Shown one piece after another: positions 56,259 to 64,000 of a stretch of DNA of 64,000 nucleotides; the stretch's first letter is position 1, and every line of letters begins with the position of its first letter. Source of the DNA: Coccinella septempunctata (lineage: Eukaryota; Arthropoda; Insecta; Coleoptera; Coccinellidae); contig NC_058189.1 in the NCBI RefSeq assembly GCF_907165205.1, forward strand, positions 47,580,270 to 47,644,269, read 5' to 3'. Made by a program: the position numbers and the translations under genes. Below the pieces are notes generated by a model that was not told the origin of the DNA, searched no databases, and saw nothing but the letters and a program-made list of their open reading frames with translations.

Positions 56259-56952
56259 AGGTAAGCGCACATACATTGGCATCGGACGGACGGCATGGAA
56301 GGAACGGCACGGCAGCGGCGGAATTTTTATGAAGGTATCGCACATATAACATCGGAATCGCCGGAGGAATAGATCATGATATAAGAACACTTCTTATATC
56401 ATGGAATAGATAAGTTGCGAATATGTCTTCAAGCGGTGAGGAACTAGCGTTTGTTCTGGAGGAAGAAGAGTTTCAAAAGCGAAGGAAGCGTAGACGAATG
56501 TGGATACATGACATATGTAAAAAAGGAAGGATTTTGGAGAATATGTTTATTTATTTCCGGACTTGATGAAGGACGAAAAAAAAAATGGTTGCTATAATTT
56601 CTGTCACTTAAATTGTACAATTCATTATAATTTTGTACGCGCAGTATTAAGTTCTCCTGAAAACTCATGCTTCTGCCGTGAATTCGTATTTCGTATGACT
56701 ACCCGTACAAGCCGCTGCATGTAGAGACTTGGAAAATGACGCAGATGCCGCGGCAGTATAGCACATATGTCGGGATCGGCCGGCACAGCACGCATCGGTC
56801 GGAATTTGATTCTCGTTCCTCAATTCCGTCGGATGCGATGCGATGCGATGCCTGCCGTCCGCACATATGTGCGTTGCTCCATTCAGTTCCATTGAAAGGA
56901 ATTTATTCCGATCCGTACCGTCCGTCCGATGCCGTTGTATGTGCGCTTACCT
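56259..56952 (+). mobile_element. PIF/Harbinger deletion derivative (694 bp), TAA-flanked
   Basis: Ends AGGTAAGCGCACATAC plus CATCGGACGGACGG-type words on both sides, exact TAA duplication (56256-56258, 56953-56955). Holds the start of a Harbinger-type nuclease (56423). It sits next to a unit U edge (GGTTGGAATTGATGGA at 56239). A GATGC repeat (4 units near 56833) lies in the right part. Confidence 0.85.
56423..56566 (+). pseudogene. PIF/Harbinger transposase N-terminus
   Basis: ATG at 56423, 47 codons: MSSSGEELAFVLEEEE, then FQKRRKRRRMWIHDICKKGR and a stop. The next frame carries YLFPDLMKDEK. Harbinger nucleases begin with just such an acidic stretch, RR-WVHP/I..R, then a YxxLFPDLxxDE motif, so one frameshift near 56545 and an internal deletion explain the remnant. 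Catalytic DDE residues are gone. Confidence 0.68.
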
Positions 56953-56984
56953 TAATGAAACACAGGTAGTCGCTTCTGAGTATA

Positions 56985-57300
56985 ATCGAGTAGTAGGTAC
57001 TCGAGCGCTATCCAGTATGAAACGAGATCCGGTTCAATCCCCCAGATCGAAACCCAGACGAAAATAATGGCATATGTCATGTCCCATATTTCCTCTAATT
57101 CAGTACGCTGGCCTGCTTATTTCAGGCAACATGCGTGTAAAGATAATTTCTACTTTTCTTCGATGGAGCTTTCTCCCTTTCGTTGTCCTGACGATGACAA
57201 ATTAGCTTATTCGATTCACACTTGTTGATATTCATTGATATGTATGTGGTATGCGTCTCTTATTATTGTATTCGTTGCCTCACTGTTGTAGGCGTGATTC
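56985..57300. repeat. Unit U, copy 4 (decayed)
   Basis: Pieces in mixed order and orientation: GCGCTATCCAGTATGAAACG, CATATGTC..CCCATATTT, CACTTGTTGATATTCAT, TTATTATTGTATTCGTTGCC, AGGCGTGATTC. Confidence 0.5.
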
Positions 57301-57437
57301 CTTTTTCATTAATTTTTGTACGTTACTATTTACTCATTCTGTATACATATTTGCAATCAATGTTTTCGAAAGTATAGCTTTCTAATGTTTTGCTCTTCAA
57401 CCTTCCAACCTCAAAAAAAAATGATCGAAATCAAAAA

Positions 57438-58508
57438 GGTATGACAACCATCCATACAGCATCTAATCTGAGATATTCGACTTTTTTCTAAAATTTTTGC
57501 AGATGTAGGTGCTCATTAAAATAGCTGACACTAGTTTTCTAATGAATGTATAAAAACCAAATTTTGCCCAGCTCTTGTCACCATATTGGATCATACGTTA
57601 CATCTCTATTTTTAGCAATCTGATATACAGGGTCTTCAAAAATTAAAGTTAAAAACTTCAAGTACAATCGAAACTTAATTTTTTCGAATAGCAACCTATA
57701 TTTTTTTCTTGTTTATCATGTAGAGCAGGTTAAGTTGAGCAAGAAGTATTCAAAATTTTTCTGTAAAGTGAATAGTTTCAGAAACATGGACGAAAATGTG
57801 TATTTTCCCGTAAGAACCAACGATAATGGATTAAGCTGATAGAATATGGTAACTATGGATAGTAGCACTTATCTTATAGTGTATTTTTGAGTTTTTTTCT
57901 GTGTTGTCAGACAACTTCTTGATTATTTTGAGAAAAATCTATCTGTTAGTTGAGTCTCCCTTTAAAATTGAAATAATTCAATTTTATTGGGAGCGAGTAA
58001 CTGCTTATGAGTAAAAGAGTCTTTTTGACTTTCATAAGTCTATCTAATTAATTAAATTTATCAAAAAAATCAAAGCCAACTATATAGCAGCAACACCTAT
58101 TAATAATTATCGTTGGTTCTTACGAGAAAATGCACTTTTTCGTCTATGTTTCTGAAACTATTCATACACACACACACAGAAAAAGTTTAAATACATTTTT
58201 TGCTTAATTTAACCTGCTCTACATGATGAACAAGAAAAATATAGGTTGCCATTTGAAAAAATTAAGTTTCGATTGAACTTCTATTTGAATTTACAACTTT
58301 AATTTTTGAAGAATTATATCAGATTGCTAAAAATAGAAATGTAAGTTATGATCCAATATGTTGACAAGAGCTGGGAAAAATTTGGTTTCTATACATTCAT
58401 TAGAAAACTAGTGTCGGCTATTTCAGTGAGCACCTACAGCTGTCAAAATTGTAGGAAAAAGTCGAATATCTCAGAATCGGTATTATATAGGACCATGGTT
58501 GTCATACC
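57438..58508. mobile_element. Foldback R: 1.07-kb palindrome with nested CAGGGTC-ended arms
   Basis: GGTATGACAACCAT at 57438 and ATGGTTGTCATACC ending 58508. Arms of about 400 bp, spacer about 57846-58084. Inside each arm a second end appears (TACAGGGTCTTCAAAAATTA near 57613; its diverged complement near 58300), so an older inverted structure encloses a CAGGGT-type one. A CA microsatellite lies at about 58169-58181. Confidence 0.72.
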
Positions 58509-58554
58509 AAGTTTACCTTAAAATTTGACAAGGAGTTCAAAATGCAATAATATA

Positions 58555-58737
58555 CAGGGTGTTCCATTTAAAATAAGAAAGTTAATTAACAGGGAAAAAA
58601 CGGAGCACCCTGTATTAAGGTGGGTTATAAAAAATAAAAGTTCAATCAATTACAGACAAGTTTTGTGTAGAACGTTTTCTTCTAGATCCTTTAGTTTTTA
58701 CAATAAGGTATAGGGACACTTTAACTCGGACACCCTG
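58555..58737. mobile_element. Mini CAGGGTGTTCC element(s)
   Basis: CAGGGTGTTCCATTTAAAAT at 58555; inverted ends at 58605-58612 (GAGCACCCTG) and again at 58728-58737 (GGACACCCTG), each followed by TA. The smallest reading is a 58-bp element inside or beside a 183-bp one. Confidence 0.65.
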
Positions 58738-60050
58738 TACGTGGAAATATGTGTTGACGTACTTCAGGAAAATTGATTTCGAATGTTCTTGTATAAAAAA
58801 ACTCTGGAAACATGATTTTGGATTCTCTAGAACTGAAATACTGAAACATATATTTACTGATGACCAGCAAAACGTAGATCAGAGATTCCACTGCTATCAT
58901 TGCATTTTTTTAATTCAATTTGTAATTCAAAGTCGCAGGTAATTCTTAACCAGAAGACCAAAATCTGTTCTTTCATTTGTCAGATATTCCAAGGAGTCTC
59001 ATTGGTAGAAGTACGGGACTGTTTCCGTTCATTTCATTTCAATTGAATTATTTCTGTAGGACCGACGTTGCATTTGAATAAGAAATTTACGGCTACCGGC
59101 GAATTCTCCATTTCGCACCATGCAATCTTCTCTCCCATTCTCGTCTGTAAACTTTTGTTTGACAAGGACGGAATCATTATCACGATCTTTGGTGCAAAAC
59201 ATGCGAATGCATTACATGCGAATTGAATTAAATACTTTTTCCTTGGTAATTTCTTTAAAATTCTCCTGTTTACAAAAGCCATTAAATTTTAACACGATTT
59301 TATTATTTAATTTTTATCAAGACTACAGAAGGAAACTATTAGAACTGTTTTTGTTACAGTGTTTATGATTTAATAATGATTTCCTAATTCATTACAGTAT
59401 CGGATACGACAATGAAGTAAGTGGTCGTCTTGTAGGTCATAAATTCTGTTTCCGAGTTTTCCCCTCAGTTCATTTTCAACTAAAACATTCAGGAAATGGA
59501 GAGCATTTTTGTTTTTCAACTTTTATGTTGAGCTTAATGTCTGGAAGTTTGTTGTTTATATGATACAGGAAGACACGGAAATGTTCGTCACCGCGACTTC
59601 CAGTAACGAAATTATCATCGATATGTTACGGCTAAAGATAGGTGTGAGCATAAACTTAAGATTAACCGGCTAAACTTAGGTTTATATTCGAGGACCGGCC
59701 AAAGTTCGATAACCTGTTTAGGTATTTGTGCCGGGAAATTTCATTCTTAGCCGGTGGATAAGCGGGGCTGTTTTCGGTTTTTATGGGTTAATATGATAAA
59801 TATTGCTATTTGCATTGTTATGTTAGAGTTGTAGCATTACATAATTAGTTGAAGTAAGGTTGCATAACGCCCGTTAGTTTTCAGTTCAAACAGTTAATGT
59901 GTTATTTTCATCTATTTAGGAAATTCTAAGTTCAATGCCCTTCAAATTGAACCTTAGTATTTTATTCCATTTTGACGTTTGAAACGACATTATTTAACCC
60001 ATAGCAATAAGGGCAAGTGAAGTTTATTCAAGTGAATTAAAATAATTTTT
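58738..60050. other. Gene-free stretch
   Basis: Opposed frames 59034-59282 (minus) and 59120-59368 (plus) without motifs. Around 59650-59770 several CCGGC/GCCGG words and AAACTTAAG/CTTAGGTTT pairs hint at a decayed MITE. Confidence 0.4.
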
Positions 60051-60740
60051 ATTCATAGTACGAGATCCCGCCGCAGAACCACTATGTTCATTGCGTACAG
60101 AGACAAACACACATTTTCACATACGTTTATGGATACAATGAATAACACCGCAGCCTGTCAAAAGTGGCCGCAAGTAATTTTAATTAAATTAATGTTAATC
60201 AATATTCCAAGAAAAATTTCGTTCACTCCGTTTTGAAATAAAATATTATCCACATCATAGCAATGCATGTAAAGAATACTAAAATCCATAGCTGCCGTTG
60301 CACACACGGCCGCAACTACCTCGCAGCCAGGTGTAAGCAGGTAACATTTCGATGTATTTCCTATCATCCTATTCGAAAAAAAAATTAGCTTTAATTTGAT
60401 ATCAAAAACATCCGTGTACGTCATGAACGTAGAAATACATCGAAATGTTACCTGCTTACACCTGGCTGCGAGGTAGTTGCGGCCGAGTGTGCAACGGCAG
60501 CCATGGATTTTAGTATCCTTTACATGCATTGCTATGATGTGGATGATATTTTATTTCAAAACGGAGTGAACGAAATTTCTCTTGGAATATTGATTAACAT
60601 TAATTCAATTAAAATTACTTGCGGCCACTTTTTACAGGCTGCGGTGTTTTCAGTGTACTCTCCTATCCATAAACGTATGTTAAAATGTGTGTTTGTCTCT
60701 GTACGTAATGAACGTAGTAATTCTGCAGTCGGATCTTAGA
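60051..60740. mobile_element. Foldback T: 690-bp palindrome with about 310-bp arms
   Basis: Arms 60051-60360 and 60432-60740 are close complements (a few mismatches), spacer 71 bp. The mirror frames (60529-60158 minus and 60503-60739 plus) both begin MDFSILYMHCYDVD because they are the same sequence; they show no domain and need not be genes. Confidence 0.85.
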
Positions 60741-60820
60741 CTATTTCATGAATTAGATAATTGTATGGAAATTGATTTGAATCCTAATCAAAATGGAATA
60801 AAATTTCGTATGAAACAGGT

Positions 60821-60977
60821 CACGGGCGTAGCCAGGGGGGGGGTTTGGGGGTTCAAACCCCCCCCGAAATGATATAGGTATACATAATACCATTTTCAAA
60901 AAGTCTCACTTTATATGTCAAAATTAGAAAAATTTCATTTAAAACCCCCCCGAAACTCAACCTTGGCTACGCCCATG
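60821..60977. mobile_element. 157-bp hAT MITE with 8-bp target duplication
   Basis: Ends CACGGGCGTAGCCAGG / complement of CATGGGCGTAGCC, runs of G and C inside each end, exact 8-bp flanks AAACAGGT (60813-60820, 60978-60985). This end type is a common hAT MITE style in insects. Confidence 0.85.
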
Positions 60978-61229
60978 AAACAGGTGAGTTATAAATGTTA
61001 TAACTTCACTTGTTGTATAAATAACTATCAAATTAGTCCACATATATACAGAAGTTAGATATATATTATTTTAATTCTTACATCAATTTGTCAGGAGCAA
61101 ATCAGATAAAAAAAATTGTTTCCTGATAATTAAAGAAATTGCAACTTTAACATGATAACTTTGTAACGTTTTGGAATCTTTATCAGACTGCTTCATCAGA
61201 CGAATTCTTAAAAAATCTTCTGATTTGCT

Positions 61230-62120
61230 CCTGACAAATAAGTGCAAGAATTTACGCAGGAGGAAATTAATTTTTAATTGATTTTGTTTCAGAGACAGGG
61301 AGTGAAAAACCTTAAGAGTTTCAGGAGATACACAGCCATCCAGATTGAATTTCAATAAATATTGGCCATTCTGTTCCGGAAAAAATGACGAACATTTGCA
61401 TGATTCGGCCAACTGTGAGGTATAAGTGCCTTTTCGCACTCACTTGCTGGAATCATGACCTTTAAAAATAGGAACAACTCTCAGGGAATGTTCATTTCAA
61501 AATTTCACATCTCACATTATCCGAAAAATTCTGTCTAGTAAAAGACATTAGATCTTCAGTAGTCGGGTGACAGATTTGTAACATAAAAAGGCCTCAATCT
61601 TTCCATACCCTGCTTTAGTAGATCCTATATACCACCGACCACCAAAGTCTGGTTAGATTTAGGTTTCAACTTTTTGGATGATACTTGGGTCCATTCTGAC
61701 ATCTCATTCCTTTCCTGATATCCTGATCCTGCTCACTAACTCTAGAAGTGGGGTTCTCATAATATAAATTGCTTGCTTTCTGATGAAGTATTTGATTTTT
61801 ATCCTCATTTATATTCTCGGATATCGCCAGCATAGGAGACGTACAGACTTTATATATCATTCTTATCATATTCATATGTAGGTATTGTTAAAACAGGAAT
61901 CTCAGAGTTTTTGTTGGACGTTTGTTTTTCTTTGTTTATTCGTTCAATGAGTATAGGAGAATTTCCAATTACTCATTGATGGATAATTTTTTAATAAACT
62001 TACTTGATCCTTTTCCTAATAAACTTTTTAGGGTTTTCACTCCCAATCTCTGAAACAAAATCAATTTAAAAATGAAATAAACGATTTGCTCCTGCGTAAA
62101 TTCTTGCACTAATTTGTCAG
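61230..62120. mobile_element. About 0.88-kb element with about 100-bp inverted ends
   Basis: The module AGTGCAAGAATTTACGCAGG..TTGATTTTGTTTCAG faces inward from both sides (61230-61330 and 62018-62120), the right end being near-identical to the Crypton intron copy at 9713. ATTTGTCAGGAGCAAATCA appears outside both ends and again at 61085, so the outer boundary could be wider (61083-62130). Interior minus frames (61439-61083, 61875-61666) have no motif. Confidence 0.6.
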
Positions 62121-62130
62121 GAGCAAATCA

Positions 62131-63465
62131 ACTAGATATCCTGGGGATATCAAATCGCGATCGCCTGGTTTGCGATTACAAATATCAGAAGTTCACTCTT
62201 GTATTTTATTTCCACTTGTAATGAAGCAATTACATCTTTATCCCGAGAAACCGAAAGATATTAGCACTTCATAAGTGATGTGATCTGATAATGTACCGAA
62301 GATTATCAAATCGAATAACTCGTTTTTGGGAATTTTATTCAGTGATAACATCTAAACACCAATTTCTAGCAAAAGTTCAATAATATTTGAGAGCTTTGAA
62401 GAGTAGAAATCGCTCGAAAGCCATAAAGCAGAGCTTGTTCTTAGGAATGAATAGAAGCAGTTGTGTTGAAATTGTGTGAAAAATTTTGAACATACACAAT
62501 GGAAGTTTATGAAAAAATGCAGTCATGTTGGAATTTTGCGATTCTTTATATCTCGAGGAGGATGTTGGGTGACACCATATAGAATGATTTGTATGACTAT
62601 CAAAGCAAAGGGAATATTGGATTTATGTTTCTGTCTTCATGAATATTAATTAAAAAAAACTAGTACGGTACTATTTCATTTAGATGAATATTTCTTCTTA
62701 TAGAAAGTAAGTTGAGTGAATTATTAACAATAGGAAATTAAATATTTGGGAAAAAATATTGAACAATAAATAGAAATCAGAATTTTTTATTGATATGCTT
62801 GAGGAGAGTACTGAAAGTTATGTAATCGAAATTAACACTTCACATAAAAACACTTCAACTGTTGTTGAAATATGCCTCAAGAGTGTTTCTCAATATAGCA
62901 TTCTTTCAATCTTCACATTATTTAAAAACATGAGCACATTCTGGAATACATCTTTTCTTCTCATGAATCTTTCCATTTGGAATATTTCATATAGGTAACT
63001 CCTTTTTTGATTCTGCCAAGAATTTGGTGTGTACTGAACTTTATTATGAAATGAATTCGAAACATTTTTCGAAGATATCCACTTCCACTTTCTGTTTTTA
63101 GATAGATCACATAATCCAGTGTTATGTAGGAGTGAAAGTGTAGAGCGGAGTACTATGTTTTCTAAAAAAGCTCAGTTGTATTTTCTCTTTCCATTATTAC
63201 TCGGATTTAAAAACCAGATACTTGCGTAATTCCTCTCAAAAAAATTAATATTTTTAACGTCAAACTGACAGGTCAATGTCACGAGCACAGATCCTTATGT
63301 TTTAAATACTGTTGAAATCTGATATCAAATACATTTTTTAATTCATTACAGGAAACAATGAATATAGGACACAGGACATTGGAGAATATAAACGGAAATC
63401 TGTTTGCAAAAGACATAAAAAATCGTGCTATTCGGTGAACCATTATGTCTTTACCCTCGTAGCCA
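62131..63465. other. Gene-free stretch
   Basis: Only frame 62795-62998, no motif. No paired repeats. Confidence 0.45.
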
Positions 63466-63469
63466 AATT

Positions 63470-63615
63470 TCGTAGCTACGAGCTCCTATCCATTCCCTTG
63501 ATAAGTATTCCTTAACAAAGTGTACCTTTGTTTGGTGAAAACGAATTTATATTAGGGGTAGAGTTAGGTACTCCCTAAAGCTAAGGAATACTTAGATAGG
63601 GGCTTGTTTAGGGAT
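63470..63615. repeat. Inverted AAGTATTCCTTA segments
   Basis: CTCCTATCCATTCCC..GATAAGTATTCCTTA near 63483-63515 and its complement (AAGGAATACTTAGATAGGGG) near 63582-63602. Probably a small decayed MITE. Confidence 0.45.
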
Positions 63616-63659
63616 CGTTGGTGAAAACGGGCATAATTGAACCATCCGGCTGTAAATGT

Positions 63660-63842
63660 CTAAGTATATCGAGTCTTCAAAATGTTTTTCACAAACTCCA
63701 CTATGAACGGTGGAAACGAAATTTTTTCGATGGATATATTTTGGTCTTCATTTTTGGGGTAACCAAAGCAACTTACATAACTGTCCTTCCGGGTCGACAA
63801 ATACTTACTTTTACAAGAAAAAACACAACATTTCTTGACCAT
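63660..63842 (-). CDS. THAP-like N-terminus (60 codons)
   Basis: Minus strand, ATG at 63842 chosen over the upstream one because THAP proteins start a few residues before the first Cys. MVKKCCVFSCKSKY gives the CxxxxC pair, and YVSCFGYPKNED matches the usual VSFFSFPKD-type strand. The second C..H pair and the AVPTA-like end are not found before the stop at 63660, so this is a first exon running past its donor or a broken copy. THAP domains bind DNA and occur in P-type transposases and in host regulators. Confidence 0.5.
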   Translation of the reverse strand: MVKKCCVFSCKSKYLSTRKDSYVSCFGYPKNEDQNISIEKISFPPFIVEFVKNILKTRYT

Positions 63843-64000
63843 GATTGAAAATGGCTTCTTCACAGAAGTTCAAAGGCTATGTACTTATAGTTAAAAAGGT
63901 AATTCAATAAAAAATATGCTATAACACTATTTACTATTTTATTTATGTATCACAAAACGAAAAACTCGAGAAGCCACAAGTTTTACACTACTTGTAAACC

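Noticed and set aside
58165..58185. CA dinucleotide run
   Set aside because: Ordinary microsatellite inside foldback R; not informative on its own.
1..64000. tRNA, rRNA or intact host protein-coding genes
   Set aside because: No tRNA B-box with a matching cloverleaf, no rRNA-like stretch and no multi-exon host gene could be supported by eye.

Overview
The window looks like a stretch of an AT-rich arthropod genome, most likely an insect (a beetle is a guess). The evidence is the repertoire: APE-type LINEs, Tc1/mariner, PIF/Harbinger, hAT, P-like and Crypton elements, plus many TA-targeted foldback repeats. Nothing is bacterial in organisation, and I recognise no intact host gene. Almost every coding stretch I can identify belongs to a mobile element, and most are broken.

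Left part (1-10.4 kb): the 3' half of a Jockey/CR1-like LINE enters from the left edge and ends in an (AAAT)n tail. It is followed by a GGAC/GTCC-rich motif array. A nearly complete two-ORF LINE (2.9-6.74 kb) follows; its ORF1 is frameshifted and its 997-residue endonuclease-RT ORF2 is open. Next come a hairpin repeat, a CGGCCG-ended MITE, a 5'-truncated RT pseudogene and, on the minus strand, a decayed Crypton-type tyrosine recombinase (DUF3504-like).

Middle part (10-50 kb): gene-poor DNA packed with inverted-repeat elements that I sorted into families by comparing copies inside the window. Family A (about 850 bp, CAGGGTG-like ends) has 4 copies. Family B (foldback, CAGGGTGTTCC ends) has 2. 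Family C (about 430 bp, TAGTCCATTCAAG ends) has 2. Family D (0.83-1.2 kb, TACTCCATTCAC ends) has 3 full copies plus fragments. Family E (1.4 kb, TTGGGGAG ends) has 3. Nesting is common: B in A, B in C, a TAA-flanked MITE in E, a hAT in E with a further MITE inside it, and a P-like element inside a Tc1 element. Two finds stand out. One is a 426-bp retro-insertion with a 12-bp target duplication and a hammerhead-ribozyme-like core (13.25 kb). The other is a 762-bp element with an 8-bp target duplication that carries a THAP-domain first exon with a splice donor (16.92-17.68 kb).

Right part (50-64 kb): alternating-orientation copies of a roughly 500-bp unit, one next to a TAA-flanked PIF/Harbinger deletion derivative that still holds the start of the transposase. 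Then come two large palindromes (57.4 and 60.05 kb), a 157-bp hAT MITE with an 8-bp duplication beside a possible exon end, an element with long inverted ends that match part of the Crypton intron, and a second THAP-like N-terminus on the minus strand near the right edge.

The window reads as a graveyard and nursery of small DNA transposons. CAGGGTG-type and TAA-type non-autonomous families probably moved by transposases encoded elsewhere, and the one open LINE ORF2 is the only candidate autonomous enzyme here.
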